Source of the DNA: CAZAQK01 sp964535825
Lineage (GTDB): Bacteria > Pseudomonadota > Alphaproteobacteria > Rickettsiales > SXRF01
NCBI GenBank assembly: GCA_964535825.1
Contig: CAZHUC010000005.1
Coordinates: forward strand, 1 to 64,000
Direction: 5' to 3'
Length of the DNA stretch: 64,000 nucleotides
The notes under the pieces are model-generated. The model worked only from the letters and a program-made list of their open reading frames with translations, was not told the DNA's origin and ran no database searches. The position numbers were made by a program, and so were the translations under genes. Shown here one piece after another: positions 50,220 through 60,214 of this stretch; the first letter of the stretch is position 1, and each line of letters starts with the position of its first letter.

Positions 50220-50519
50220 ATGAGAGAGACACGCAACATAGAAGTACATCAGGCAACAGCCGGTGATGTCATCGCAAGGGTTTATGTTTGTACCGCTGGC
50301 GACGAGCCACCCGTGTACCGTATCATGCTTGGTGCAAAAATGGGCGCTATGGGCGGTACATATCAAAGCCCGGTTACATTCGAACCGAGAATGCTTGATG
50401 ATCTGAAAATTGTCATCGAAAATGCCAAACAGTGGGTGAGTGACCATCCCCTGCAGACCAAGCACACAGATGCACTGCAAGCACGTAGTGATACCGCACA
50501 GCGCGGACAACAGGTCTGA
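50220..50519 (+). CDS. hypothetical protein, 99 aa
   Basis: This small soluble protein has a beta-rich core (GDVIARVYVCTAGDEPPVYRIMLGAKMG) and a helical C-terminus (LDDLKIVIENAKQWVSDH). AGGGG lies 6 bases before the ATG. No family is recognised with confidence. It converges on xerD with the stops touching. Confidence 0.65.
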   Translation: MRETRNIEVHQATAGDVIARVYVCTAGDEPPVYRIMLGAKMGAMGGTYQSPVTFEPRMLDDLKIVIENAKQWVSDHPLQTKHTDALQARSDTAQRGQQV

Positions 50520-51536
50520 TCACTTCTTCTTACTCAGCGGGTGTTTGTCATTCACCAGTTTGGTCAGCTGACTGTTCGCCACATGCGTATATATTTGAGT
50601 GGTAGAAATATCGGAATGTCCGAGCAACTCCTGTATCACGCGCAGGTCAGCCCCGCCGGAAAGCAGATGCGTAGCGAATGAATGACGCAGTGTATGTGGT
50701 GATATTTTCTCAGGGTTTATCCCCGCCTTCACCGCCAGCTCCTTGAGCATCACACCGAATTGCTGGCGGGTGATATAGCCTTCTGCGCGATGATATGGAA
50801 AGAGGTACAGGCTGGTCGGTGGTTTCTGAGTGGCGGCATTTTTCTTCTTTGCTACATTTTTTGATTCGGGGTCTGAGCCTCCAATAAACACATGCCGCAC
50901 TTCCAGATATTTTGAGAGTGCCTGCCGTGTATTGCTATTCACCGGCACCATGCGTTCCTTATTGCCCTTGCCGCGTACGATCAGGAAATCCGCGCTCACC
51001 TGCTTGCCTCCCTCTTTGATCTGCAACGCTGAAAGTTTAAGCGACACCAGTTCTGACACGCGCAGCCCTGCCCCATACATCAGCTCAAGCATGGCAGAAA
51101 GCCGCGCTCCCTTCGGCGATGCATCAGATTTTGCTGCCTCGATGAGCGCCATGATATCCTTGGCACTCAGCGTACTGGGCAGGGATTTGGCAAGGCGCGG
51201 GGTTTCCAGCGTGGCAGTGGGGTTATCGGCGCGTATCTTCTCTGTATATAAGAACTGGTAGAACTGGCGAATGGCAGAGAGTTTCCGCGCCACGGTCTGG
51301 GGTGACATGCCATTCTTGGACATAAGAGCCATAAAATCTTCGACCACCTCACGGGAAAGCGTTGTGATGTTGTGCTTCTTTGCCGTTACATAGGTGGAAA
51401 AATCGTTTAGATCCCGCTGGTAAGCGGCCGCCGTGTTCACAGACGCCCCACGCTCTGCCAACATCATTTCAATGAATTGTTCTATCTGGCTGGTCGCTTC
51501 CTGATTACTGCTGTGCTGCGAGGAACGCTTTGGCAT
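50520..51536 (-). CDS. xerD: site-specific tyrosine recombinase XerD
   Basis: XerD resolves chromosome dimers at dif together with XerC under FtsK control. The ATG at 51536 has a perfect AGGAG 4 bases upstream and gives 338 residues. The N-terminal SAM-like domain is followed by the catalytic residues: Arg in GAGLRVSEL, Lys in RGKGNKER, HTLRHSFA, LGHSDISTTQIYTH with the Tyr. A Lys/Asn-rich insertion of about 25 residues (around SKNVAKKKNAATQK) makes it longer than usual. Its 5' end overlaps a small membrane-protein gene. Confidence 0.93.
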   Translation of the reverse strand: MPKRSSQHSSNQEATSQIEQFIEMMLAERGASVNTAAAYQRDLNDFSTYVTAKKHNITTLSREVVEDFMALMSKNGMSPQTVARKLSAIRQFYQFLYTEKIRADNPTATLETPRLAKSLPSTLSAKDIMALIEAAKSDASPKGARLSAMLELMYGAGLRVSELVSLKLSALQIKEGGKQVSADFLIVRGKGNKERMVPVNSNTRQALSKYLEVRHVFIGGSDPESKNVAKKKNAATQKPPTSLYLFPYHRAEGYITRQQFGVMLKELAVKAGINPEKISPHTLRHSFATHLLSGGADLRVIQELLGHSDISTTQIYTHVANSQLTKLVNDKHPLSKKK

Positions 51537-51678
51537 CAAGCTCCTTTTCAACCAGCTGCTGCGAAGGCTTCAGGTCAATGAACAGCGCAGCGCCGACGCA
51601 CACAAGGGCAACGGCGACAAGAACAGCCACAAGTGGCGCGGCAATGGAACGACGTTTACTGATACGATGATGATGCAT
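51505..51678 (-). CDS. 57-aa single-TM protein overlapping xerD
   Basis: The protein starts MHHHRISKRR, followed by a hydrophobic segment of about 22 residues (SIAAPLVAVLVAVALV...), then a short polar tail ending LAAQQ. AAGGA lies 9 bases before the ATG. Its last 32 bases overlap the xerD start in another frame, so xerD translation is probably coupled. It is divergent from aroK. Its function is unknown. Confidence 0.65.
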   Translation of the reverse strand: MHHHRISKRRSIAAPLVAVLVAVALVCVGAALFIDLKPSQQLVEKELDAKAFLAAQQ

Positions 51679-51742
51679 TTTTACTATTTCCTTCGTGGCT
51701 AACGTGGTTTAATCGTATATCGAACAGTTTATAAGTCAATCC

Positions 51743-52294
51743 ATGAGCGAACAAACATCCCAAAAATCCTTACAGCTTACCAAACCTGTTGTGTTGGTAG
51801 GGCTGATGGGTGCGGGCAAAACCACCATTGGCCGCAGGCTTGCCCATGCACTTGGCCTTGAATTCGTGGATTCCGATCACGAGATCGTAGAAGCCGCTGG
51901 GTGCAGCATCGCCGATATCTTTGCCATTTACGGCGAAGAGATATTCCGCGATGTCGAAAAACGCGTGCTGCTGCGCCTGATCACCGGCGCACCACAAGTG
52001 ATCGCAACAGGTGGTGGCGCGTTCATGAATCCCGAGATACGCACGGCCATTCTTGAGAATAGCTGGTCGGTCTGGCTGAAGGCTGACCTGCCTGTGTTAG
52101 TAGAGCGCGTATCAAGGCGCGATACGAGGCCACTGCTCAAGACCGGTGACAAAAGTGAAATACTCGGCAAATTAATGGATGAACGCTACCCTACCTATGC
52201 ACAGGCCAACATCGTTATTGACAGCAATGACGGTGCACACGAAGCTGTAGTGCAACGCGTGCTTGCCGCACTGAAAGAAAAGATCGATGGCTGA
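51743..52294 (+). CDS. aroK: shikimate kinase
   Basis: AroK phosphorylates shikimate at the 3-OH in aromatic amino-acid synthesis. The protein is 183 residues. The P-loop GLMGAGKTTIGRRLA is near residue 19, the shikimate site DSDHEIVE follows, and GGGAFMNPE and the RRDTRPLL lid are present. It overlaps aroB by 8 bases, the usual aroK-aroB arrangement. Confidence 0.96.
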   Translation: MSEQTSQKSLQLTKPVVLVGLMGAGKTTIGRRLAHALGLEFVDSDHEIVEAAGCSIADIFAIYGEEIFRDVEKRVLLRLITGAPQVIATGGGAFMNPEIRTAILENSWSVWLKADLPVLVERVSRRDTRPLLKTGDKSEILGKLMDERYPTYAQANIVIDSNDGAHEAVVQRVLAALKEKIDG

Positions 52295-53393
52295 AAAGAT
52301 ACATGTAGCGCTTGGCGCACATAGTTACGATATCATGGTGGGAGAGAACCTGCTCGCTAGTGCTGGCGAACTGCTTGCCCCGCACCTGTCCGCACGCCGC
52401 GCCATCATCATCAGCGACAATCAGGTGGCCCGCTTCTGGCTGCACCGCATCAGCAACGCGTTGGAAGCAGCAAAGATACAATATCGTTCGGTTATCGTGC
52501 CAGCGGGTGAACAAAGCAAAAGCATCCAGCAATTCGGTGAGTTGCTTGAAGACCTGTTGTCACAAGCACCTGACCGCAAGACCACAATCATCGCCTTAGG
52601 TGGCGGCATGGTGGGAGATCTCGCAGGATTCGCCGCCAGTGTGTTGTTGCGCGGCGTACCGTTCATACAGATTCCAACCAGCCTGTTAGCGCAAGTGGAT
52701 AGCTCCGTAGGTGGCAAAACAGCCATCAACTCGCAATATGGAAAAAATTTAATTGGCAGCTTCCACCAGCCATCGCTGGTGCTGACCGATGTTGCAACTC
52801 TTAGCACCCTGCCCGCGCGTGAACTCAAAGCTGGTTACGCTGAGATGCTGAAATATGGCCTGATCGGTGACGCCGCATTCTTCGCATGGCTGGAACAGAA
52901 TGGGGAAAAGATTTTAGCCGGTGATGCGAACGCGACCACACAAGGTATCGTAACGAGTTGTAAGGCAAAAGCTACCATCGTGGCAGAAGATGAAAAAGAA
53001 CACAAGCGGCGTGCACTCCTGAATTTTGGCCACACCTTTGCCCACGCGCTTGAGGCGGAAACCGGCATGGGCGATGCGCTTCTGCATGGCGAGGCGGTCG
53101 CCATCGGTATGCTGTTTGCACTCCGCGCTTCTGTTATCATGAACAAATGTCCGCAGTCAGACTATGGCCGAGTGTTGGCACATTACAAGAAGACCCAGCT
53201 CCCCACGTCCCTGCCCAAAGGACATGCCTGGAACACCGAAAAGATCATGGCGCACTTTGCACATGACAAAAAGACCACGGCCGGCACGCCAACATTCATA
53301 CTAAGCCTCGGAATTGGAAAGGCTTTTATTGAATCCGCCCCAGATATGGACGCCATACGCCAGACACTTGTGGAGGCGTGTGCAAACGTGTAA
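52287..53393 (+). CDS. aroB: 3-dehydroquinate synthase
   Basis: AroB converts DAHP to 3-dehydroquinate using NAD and a divalent metal. The protein is 368 residues. GGGMVGDLAGFAAS and the metal-binding Glu and His residues in GYAEMLKYGL, NFGHTFAHALE and LLHGEAVAIGM are visible. It is translationally coupled to aroK. Confidence 0.96.
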   Translation: MAEKIHVALGAHSYDIMVGENLLASAGELLAPHLSARRAIIISDNQVARFWLHRISNALEAAKIQYRSVIVPAGEQSKSIQQFGELLEDLLSQAPDRKTTIIALGGGMVGDLAGFAASVLLRGVPFIQIPTSLLAQVDSSVGGKTAINSQYGKNLIGSFHQPSLVLTDVATLSTLPARELKAGYAEMLKYGLIGDAAFFAWLEQNGEKILAGDANATTQGIVTSCKAKATIVAEDEKEHKRRALLNFGHTFAHALEAETGMGDALLHGEAVAIGMLFALRASVIMNKCPQSDYGRVLAHYKKTQLPTSLPKGHAWNTEKIMAHFAHDKKTTAGTPTFILSLGIGKAFIESAPDMDAIRQTLVEACANV

Positions 53394-53405
53394 CATGGCG
53401 CGCCT

Positions 53406-53927
53406 ATGTTGCACCAAGCCCAACCTGCGCGAACAAGCGCACCTGTTATCCGTGATATGCAGCCTGACGATGTGGGTGCCGTAAGCAAACTGGCACAGCG
53501 CATCTGGCGCGAGCATTATGTGCCGGAGATCGTTACCGCCGAGCAGATCGAATTCATGTTGCCGCGCGTCGCCTCACCTGAGGTATTTTCCTCGCAACTT
53601 GCTGATAAAAAACGTAACCTTTGGTTGTTGCATCACGACAATGTACTCACAGGATACATGGCAGTGGAAAACCGCCCAGGGAATGTCTGTTTTATCGATA
53701 AACTCTATATAGATAATCACTTGCAGCGTGCTGGCCTGGGTTTTGCATTACTGGCCCACTGCATTACCACTCTCAAACCGAAGCAACTGATGCTGCGTGT
53801 GAACCGTAAGAATCTCAAGGCTATCAATTTTTATTTCAAACATGGGTTTACCATTGATTCCCTGGATGCACTCGATATTGGCGACGGGTTCATCATGGAC
53901 GACTTTATCATGAAGAGAGCCCTATGA
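53406..53927 (+). CDS. GNAT family N-acetyltransferase
   Basis: The 173-residue acetyl-CoA-dependent transferase has the motif A region LQRAGLGFALLAHC near residue 107 and the C-terminal LRVNRKNLKAINFYFKHGF typical of small-molecule or protein GNATs. The N-terminus IRDMQPDDVGAVSKLAQRIW is also standard. The substrate is unknown. It overlaps the CorC gene by 4 bases. Confidence 0.9.
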   Translation: MLHQAQPARTSAPVIRDMQPDDVGAVSKLAQRIWREHYVPEIVTAEQIEFMLPRVASPEVFSSQLADKKRNLWLLHHDNVLTGYMAVENRPGNVCFIDKLYIDNHLQRAGLGFALLAHCITTLKPKQLMLRVNRKNLKAINFYFKHGFTIDSLDALDIGDGFIMDDFIMKRAL

Positions 53928-55225
53928 CCGGCGAATATGAATTGCTCTATTACGGCCTGACCATCGCGTTCTTCCTGCTGCTTTCTGCGTTCTTCTCCGC
54001 GTCTGAAACCGCACTTACCGCCGTATCCCGTGCCCGTATCTACCAGCTGGTGGTGGATGGCAACAAACGCGCCCGTATCGTAAGCCGCCTGCGCCGCAAC
54101 AAGGAATCACTCATCGGCACGATCCTTCTGGGCAATAACGCCGTAAATATCGCCGCCTCTGCACTTGCCACGTCCGTATCGATCCAGCTTTTTGGCAGCG
54201 AGGGCGGCCTTGTGATGGTGACCATCCTGATGACACTGATGGTGGTGGTCTTTACAGAAGTACTGCCAAAGACCTACGCCATACAAAATGCCGAACGCGT
54301 ATCACTGGCGCTTTCACCCATTCTTTCCGTGCTGGTGAAACTGCTCTATCCCATCACACGCCTGATACAGCTCTTTATCCATATGGTGCTCAAATTATTC
54401 GGCGTGGATATTACGCGCAGCAACACGCTTATTTCCGCCACCGATGTTATCCGCGGCACGATCGAACTGCACCACCGCGAAGGCCAGATGATCAAACAGG
54501 ATAGGGATATGCTTGGCAGTATCCTTGACCTGAATGATGTGGAAGTGGATTCCATCATGGTGCACCGCAAGCAGGTAGAGACCATCAATGCTGACCTGCC
54601 ACCACAGGAACTCATCCATCAGGCGGTAAGTACCATGCATAGCCGTATTCCGCTATGGCGCGGGCAGCCGGACAACATCATCGGCCTGTTGCATGTGAAG
54701 AACCTGATCAAGGTCATCAATGAATATCAGGGCGAACTCACCAGCAACAATATCCTTACCATCTGTCACAAGCCGTGGTTCATTCCGGAAACCACATCCC
54801 TGCGTGACCAGCTGCTTGCCTTCCGTAGCAAACGTCAGCATTTCGCGTTCGTGGTGGATGAGTATGGCACATGGGAAGGTATCGTCACCCTTGAAGACAT
54901 CATTGAAGAGATCGTAGGCGACATCGATGACGAACACGATGAATCCTACAATGACATTCTCCCCGCCGGTGCGGATACCTACCTGGTGGAAGGCAGCGTT
55001 ACAGTGCGCGACCTGAACCGCCACCTTGACTGGGATCTTCCAGACGATGAAGCCGCAACCGTAGCCGGCCTGTTGTTGCACGAGGCAGAAGCAATACCTG
55101 CTGTCGGTGAGTCCCATGACATCGGCGATTTCCGCTTCACAGTGCTTGAGAAAGATGCCACACAAATTACCCGGTTGCGCATCCAGAGACTCGGTGGCAA
55201 TGAGGCTGCTAGTGCAGAAGATTAA
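53924..55225 (+). CDS. CNNM/CorC family membrane protein (HlyC/CorC)
   Basis: The 433-residue protein has an N-terminal DUF21 (CNNM) membrane domain (about 1-190) containing SAFFSASETALTAVSRAR. A pair of CBS domains follows (about 205-330, with IPLWRGQPDNIIGLLHVKNL and FVVDEYGTWEGIVTLEDIIEEIVGDI), and a C-terminal CorC_HlyC transporter-associated domain. Relatives take part in magnesium or cobalt export. It overlaps the next gene as TAATG. Confidence 0.93.
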   Translation: MTGEYELLYYGLTIAFFLLLSAFFSASETALTAVSRARIYQLVVDGNKRARIVSRLRRNKESLIGTILLGNNAVNIAASALATSVSIQLFGSEGGLVMVTILMTLMVVVFTEVLPKTYAIQNAERVSLALSPILSVLVKLLYPITRLIQLFIHMVLKLFGVDITRSNTLISATDVIRGTIELHHREGQMIKQDRDMLGSILDLNDVEVDSIMVHRKQVETINADLPPQELIHQAVSTMHSRIPLWRGQPDNIIGLLHVKNLIKVINEYQGELTSNNILTICHKPWFIPETTSLRDQLLAFRSKRQHFAFVVDEYGTWEGIVTLEDIIEEIVGDIDDEHDESYNDILPAGADTYLVEGSVTVRDLNRHLDWDLPDDEAATVAGLLLHEAEAIPAVGESHDIGDFRFTVLEKDATQITRLRIQRLGGNEAASAED

Positions 55226-55419
55226 TGAGCGATGGTAATGACAGATATATCATTGAGTACACGATCATTGGCGGCAGCATGAAGGTAACTGCTTTTGATC
55301 CGGCCACACTCACAGAAGCATCAATCATCGCTGCACCGAACACCGCGCGCGAGGAAGCAGCAAAACTTGCGGTCCGCAAATTACATTATGTTCTGCGCAA
55401 TAAGGATGCCAAGGAATGA
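55225..55419 (+). CDS. DUF6898-like small protein
   Basis: The 64-residue protein has the pattern YIIEYTIIGGSMKVTAFDPATLTE and a C-terminal AAKLAVRKLHYVLRNK, which resembles the small alphaproteobacterial DUF6898 family; the family number is from memory. Its function is unknown. It overlaps the CorC stop and the PBP start, so it is part of a tightly coupled operon. Confidence 0.7.
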   Translation: MSDGNDRYIIEYTIIGGSMKVTAFDPATLTEASIIAAPNTAREEAAKLAVRKLHYVLRNKDAKE

Positions 55420-57470
55420 AGATCACAAAGAAACTGCGCAAACTATTTAAAGGCAAACGCCGCAAGAGAAGCAGTGGCTCGCCGCATACACGCAGAAATA
55501 CACCAAAGCTCGAATCCGGCGCACGCGGTAGCGGCGAACGCAAAGCAGCACGCCCACGCCCGCGAAAAAGAAAGCTTCTCGTCAAGTTACTGCTTCATAA
55601 ATACACCAGACGCACCGCCTTCGTCGGATGCTTGATTCTGTTTGGTTTCTTTATCACACTGCCAAGCATTGATGATCTGGACAAATTCACCCGCAACCAG
55701 AGCATCCTGCTTAAATCCGAGAATGGCGAAGTGATCGGAAGTTTTGGTGATATTTATGGTGATTTTACCTCATTCAACGAATTACCAGCCTCACTGGTCG
55801 ATGCGGTAATCGCCACAGAAGATCGCAATTTCTTCTATCATTTTGGTATCGATCCCATCGGTCTTTTGCGCGCATCCGTCGCGAACTTCCGCGCTGGCCG
55901 CGTGGTGCAAGGTGGCAGTACCATCACACAACAAGTGGCCAAGAACGTATTCCTGACACCAGAACGCTCACTGCTTCGTAAGGTCCGTGAAATGCTGCTC
56001 GCATTCAAGCTTGAGTACCGCTTCACCAAAGAACAGATCATGAGCATTTACCTGAACCGTGTTTATCTCGGCGCGGGTAACTATGGTGTGGATGCTGCGG
56101 CGCGCCGCTACTTCAACAAAAGCGCTAAAGACATGACGTTGTCTGAGTCAGCCATTATCGCCGGCCTGCTGAAAGCCCCTTCCCGATTCGCACCCACCGC
56201 GAATATTGAACTTTCACGCAAACGCGCGGAACAGGTTCTGGTCAATATGCGTGAAGCCGATTATCTCGACAAAGAACAAACCGAGAGAGCCATTGCCGAG
56301 CTTTATAATACAACAGAGAAGAAAGCCTATACCGCGCAAAGCAATCTGTATTTTGCTGACTGGATCATGGACCAGATCCCGGAATTCATCGGGAATGTGG
56401 AAGAGGATCTGGTCGTTATCACCACGCTCGATCCGCAGATGCAGCTCGCCGGGGAGAAAGCCATCAACGATATCATGAATACGGAAAGCGAAAAATATAA
56501 TGCCTCACAGGCTGCGCTTGTTGCCATGACGCCTGATGGCGCAGTACGCGCCATGATCGGTGGTCGTTCATACGCAGAAAGCCAATACAACCGTGTGTAC
56601 CAGGCGTTGCGCCAGCCCGGCTCATCCTTCAAGTTATTTGTGTATCTGGCAGGACTTGAAGCGGGCTACACGCCCGATACGATTGTGGATGACCAACCCA
56701 TCACCGTGCCAATTTACAAGGGCACATGGCAGCCGCAGAATTACACCCATAAATATTTAGGCACGATCCCGCTGAAGGAAGCGGTCGCGCAATCGATCAA
56801 CACCGTTGCCGTGCAGGTATCCGAGAATGCCGGCCGTGGCCGAGTCATTGAAATGGCACACCGCCTTGGCATCACGTCTGAGATCGATCCTGTACCAAGT
56901 ATCGCACTGGGCGCAACCGAAGTAACGCTGCTGCAACTCACCACTGCATACGCACATCTTGCTGCCAACGGAGCAGTGGTGCAACCACACGGTATCATCC
57001 AGATCACAACCACATCGGGTGCAACACTTTACCAGCATGAATCCCCCAGCGGCTTTGTTCTTAGCTCCGATGTCGTTGGCATGATGAACCAGATGCTGAT
57101 GGGCGTGGTGGAATCCGGCACAGGTCGCGGTGCTGCGATCGGCCGTCCTGCCGCGGGCAAAACCGGTACAACATCGGATTATCGCGACGCATGGTTCGTA
57201 GGTTACACGCCAAATCTTGCCACTGGTGTCTGGGTAGGTAACGACAATAACACTGCCATGAAAAAAGTAACTGGCGGCACATTACCTGCCCCTATCTGGC
57301 GTAATTTTATGTCGGCTGCACTGGCCAATGAAGCTGTGCGCAGCATCCCAACCGCTGACGTCCCTTCCCGCCTGCCATGGCAACCAGATCTAAGCGGCCA
57401 ACAAGATGGCGGACGTGGCCATGATGTTGAACTTGGCCCATCCTTCTGGAACAAGCTGATGGGCAATTAG
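55416..57470 (+). CDS. class A penicillin-binding protein (PBP1A family)
   Basis: This is a bifunctional peptidoglycan synthase of 684 residues. A basic cytoplasmic N-terminus of some 60 residues (Lys/Arg 40%-like runs) precedes the membrane anchor near residues 66-84. The glycosyltransferase domain shows ATEDRNFFYHFG and QGGSTITQQVAKN. The transpeptidase domain shows the SxxK box in PGSSFKLFVYL, SIN in AQSINTVAVQ, and KTGTT near residue 585. It is the last gene of the aroK-to-PBP run and converges on the metallopeptidase gene. Confidence 0.93.
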   Translation: MKITKKLRKLFKGKRRKRSSGSPHTRRNTPKLESGARGSGERKAARPRPRKRKLLVKLLLHKYTRRTAFVGCLILFGFFITLPSIDDLDKFTRNQSILLKSENGEVIGSFGDIYGDFTSFNELPASLVDAVIATEDRNFFYHFGIDPIGLLRASVANFRAGRVVQGGSTITQQVAKNVFLTPERSLLRKVREMLLAFKLEYRFTKEQIMSIYLNRVYLGAGNYGVDAAARRYFNKSAKDMTLSESAIIAGLLKAPSRFAPTANIELSRKRAEQVLVNMREADYLDKEQTERAIAELYNTTEKKAYTAQSNLYFADWIMDQIPEFIGNVEEDLVVITTLDPQMQLAGEKAINDIMNTESEKYNASQAALVAMTPDGAVRAMIGGRSYAESQYNRVYQALRQPGSSFKLFVYLAGLEAGYTPDTIVDDQPITVPIYKGTWQPQNYTHKYLGTIPLKEAVAQSINTVAVQVSENAGRGRVIEMAHRLGITSEIDPVPSIALGATEVTLLQLTTAYAHLAANGAVVQPHGIIQITTTSGATLYQHESPSGFVLSSDVVGMMNQMLMGVVESGTGRGAAIGRPAAGKTGTTSDYRDAWFVGYTPNLATGVWVGNDNNTAMKKVTGGTLPAPIWRNFMSAALANEAVRSIPTADVPSRLPWQPDLSGQQDGGRGHDVELGPSFWNKLMGN

Positions 57471-57475
57471 CTCAT

Positions 57476-58174
57476 CTAAGAGCCGTATAGATACAACTCT
57501 GACCCGTGTTGTTTGAGCCAACGACGTGATGCCTTCCAGTGCGGGCATAGACGCGCCACGATCTGCCAGAATGCCTTGCTGTGATTTAATTCCACAAGAT
57601 GTGCAACTTCATGACACACCACATATTCCAGCACTTCTTTTGGCGCGAATGCCAGTCTCCATGAAAAAGAAAGCCTGCCGGTAGAGGTACAACTTCCCCA
57701 GTGCGATCCTGTATCACGTACGCTGATCTTTTTTATGCACACATCGATCTGCTTTGCCTTTTCATGTGCCAATTCTGAAATTGTTTCGTATGTACTGTGC
57801 TTTACCCAGTCACGCACGCGGCGCGCCATGAATTCAGCTGCTCCGTGCACATTCAATACGTTATCCTGCTGTGTCACCGTACCTCTTCCACCAACATGCC
57901 GTAACACATATTCATTTCCAAAGATCGGGATCGCCACACCTTCGCAGAAGGCTATTTTGCGTCTATGTTGCAACACTTCACCAGCAATCCACTCTTGTTT
58001 GCTTGCTAAAAAATCTAAACCTTGCCTGATCGTTGCGTATCGAGGTAGAGTGAGTCCGATTGCACCGCGCAATGGTTGATAACGTAACACTATCCTTCGT
58101 GCTGTTTTATGCCGGCGGATAAAAACTGGGAACGTTTGGTTGTGGATTGCAATTTTGTATTTATCTGTGGTCAT
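57476..58174 (-). CDS. YgjP-like (DUF45) M48-type metallopeptidase
   Basis: The 232-residue protein has a zinc site HEVAHL near residue 183 with the third ligand His in ELNHSKAFW, and the family segment GSHWGSCTSTGRLSFSWRL before it. This is the YgjP/WLM-like DUF45 group. There is no signal peptide, so it acts in the cytoplasm. The substrate is unknown. It is divergent from dnaG. Confidence 0.9.
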   Translation of the reverse strand: MTTDKYKIAIHNQTFPVFIRRHKTARRIVLRYQPLRGAIGLTLPRYATIRQGLDFLASKQEWIAGEVLQHRRKIAFCEGVAIPIFGNEYVLRHVGGRGTVTQQDNVLNVHGAAEFMARRVRDWVKHSTYETISELAHEKAKQIDVCIKKISVRDTGSHWGSCTSTGRLSFSWRLAFAPKEVLEYVVCHEVAHLVELNHSKAFWQIVARLCPHWKASRRWLKQHGSELYLYGS

Positions 58175-58238
58175 AGGTTCTGCTAATGAGTAGTATTACG
58201 TTACCCGGCAACCATCAACCAGAAACCAGAAACTGACT

Positions 58239-60062
58239 ATGCGCTTTCCTCCGTCCTTCATTGAACGCTTACGAGACCAGGTGCTGGTGTCTGAAGTGGT
58301 CGGTAAACGCATCACGATAAAAAAACACGGCCGCGAATTTCATGCATGCTGCCCTTTCCACAATGAAAAAACACCGTCGTTCACCGTGAATGATGAAAAA
58401 GGTTTTTATCATTGCTTCGGTTGCGGCGCGCATGGTGATGTCATTGAATTCGTCCGCCGTCACGACAAGCTCACCTATCCGGAAACCATTGAGCGCTTAG
58501 CGCGTGATGCTGGCATTGCACTGCCAGAATTATCGCACGAAGAAACCAAAAAAGTTGAACGCGAGAAAACATTGCATGATGTGCTTGAAGCTGCATGCGT
58601 ATGGTTCGAACAACAACTCGCAGCAACGCACGGTGCAACGGCGCGTGAATATCTTGAACGTCGCGGCTTGCAGGCACACACCATGCGGCAATATCGCGCA
58701 GGTCTTGCACCGGATGATCGCACCGCCCTTTATAAACACCTGCTCAAAGCTGGCTTCTCTGAAGCACTGCAGGCAGAAGCTGGCCTTATCAGCATCAGCG
58801 AACAAGGCACAGTGTATGATCGCTTCCGTGGCCGCATCATTTTCCCGATCCGTAGTTCACGCGGCAACATCATCGCCTTCGGTGGTCGCCTCTTCGCTAA
58901 AGACACACAGAAGAACCTGCCAAAATATCTGAACTCACCGGAAACCCCGCTCTTCAGAAAAGGTGAGGTGCTGTTCAATTTCGACCTCGCCAAGCAACCT
59001 GCACGCAATGCCAATATGGCCGTGGTCATGGAAGGGTACATGGATGTTATTTCCTGTGCGCAGGCAGGTATCGATTATGCGGTGGCCACACTCGGCACTG
59101 CCGTTACGCCCGAACATCTGAAACTTCTCTGGCAGGTCGCAAAAGAACCGATCATCTGCCTGGATGGTGATGCCGCCGGTAAACGCGCCATGTTGCGCGC
59201 ACTGGATATTTGCCTGCCGCTACTTGCCCCGGGCTTTAGTTTGCGTTTTGCCATGCTGCCTGCTGGCGATGACCCAGACAGTTACGTCAACCGTCACGGC
59301 AAGGCAGGGTTTGAGAAAGTGCTCGCTTCTTCACGCAGGCTTTCGCAGGTCATATGGGAGACACTCGCGCCGCAATATCGCCTTGATCTGCCGGAAGGCC
59401 GCGCCGCGCTGGAAGATGCCTGCCGCCAGCTGTGCGACAAGATCACAAACCAGACGGTTCGCCAGCATTACCTTGCCTATTTCCGCAAACAACTCTGGGA
59501 AAAATCAGCGCAATCGTCAAAGACAGGCGCATCCGTCGGAAGGTCCGCCCATATCGACAGGGTGGCGGCACAGGACAATACTACAGTACGAGACACACTG
59601 GTGCACACCATGTTCCAGCTGCTGATAAAATTCCCCGCTTTGCTGCATTCCGGCCAGCGGGAGGATAGCGTCGCCCACCTTGAGATCCGTGATATCCGGC
59701 TTCAGGCCGTGCGCAATACCATGCTGTCCGCACTGGCACATGGATTTGCCGATGACCGCGAGGGTTTCCTGACCCAGCTGCGCTCAGAACTGCCTGAAGA
59801 AGTGCTTGCCCCGCTGCTCAAAGCCCCACTAAAACTCCCCTATCGTGATGATCTAGCTGAAGAAACTGCCGGTCAACTATGGGATGAGACCCTCAAGGCC
59901 TACAATATCGCCCGCCTTGAGCATGAGCTGGAAGAACTCCAGCACAGCATGGCCAAAGCCATGGATGAAGTGGCCCTGGAACGCATGGTTCAGCTCCAGC
60001 ATGCCATCAAGAAAGCCCAGTCTGGGCGCACTTTTGCCCCCGCTGAGGCCGATAGCCTCTAA
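58239..60062 (+). CDS. dnaG: DNA primase
   Basis: DnaG makes RNA primers at the replication fork. The protein is 607 residues. The N-terminal CHC2 zinc finger has CPFHNEKTPSF and FYHCFGCGAHGD. The TOPRIM core has VMEGYMDVISC and the DGDAAGKRA acidic motif. The C-terminal helicase-binding domain follows from about residue 450. It is followed by rpoD, the usual dnaG-rpoD pair. Confidence 0.97.
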   Translation: MRFPPSFIERLRDQVLVSEVVGKRITIKKHGREFHACCPFHNEKTPSFTVNDEKGFYHCFGCGAHGDVIEFVRRHDKLTYPETIERLARDAGIALPELSHEETKKVEREKTLHDVLEAACVWFEQQLAATHGATAREYLERRGLQAHTMRQYRAGLAPDDRTALYKHLLKAGFSEALQAEAGLISISEQGTVYDRFRGRIIFPIRSSRGNIIAFGGRLFAKDTQKNLPKYLNSPETPLFRKGEVLFNFDLAKQPARNANMAVVMEGYMDVISCAQAGIDYAVATLGTAVTPEHLKLLWQVAKEPIICLDGDAAGKRAMLRALDICLPLLAPGFSLRFAMLPAGDDPDSYVNRHGKAGFEKVLASSRRLSQVIWETLAPQYRLDLPEGRAALEDACRQLCDKITNQTVRQHYLAYFRKQLWEKSAQSSKTGASVGRSAHIDRVAAQDNTTVRDTLVHTMFQLLIKFPALLHSGQREDSVAHLEIRDIRLQAVRNTMLSALAHGFADDREGFLTQLRSELPEEVLAPLLKAPLKLPYRDDLAEETAGQLWDETLKAYNIARLEHELEELQHSMAKAMDEVALERMVQLQHAIKKAQSGRTFAPAEADSL

Positions 60063-60214
60063 AAATATTAATAAACCCATTGAAAAAATTAAAAAATGCC
60101 TTATTTCTACCTAGTTTAAGGCGCGTACCACTTGCGATGCGTCGGGGTGTTTAATTGGGCGTAACGTGCACTCTTATGTGTGCAACTGCCTTCATGCGAA
60201 AGGACATACACCAC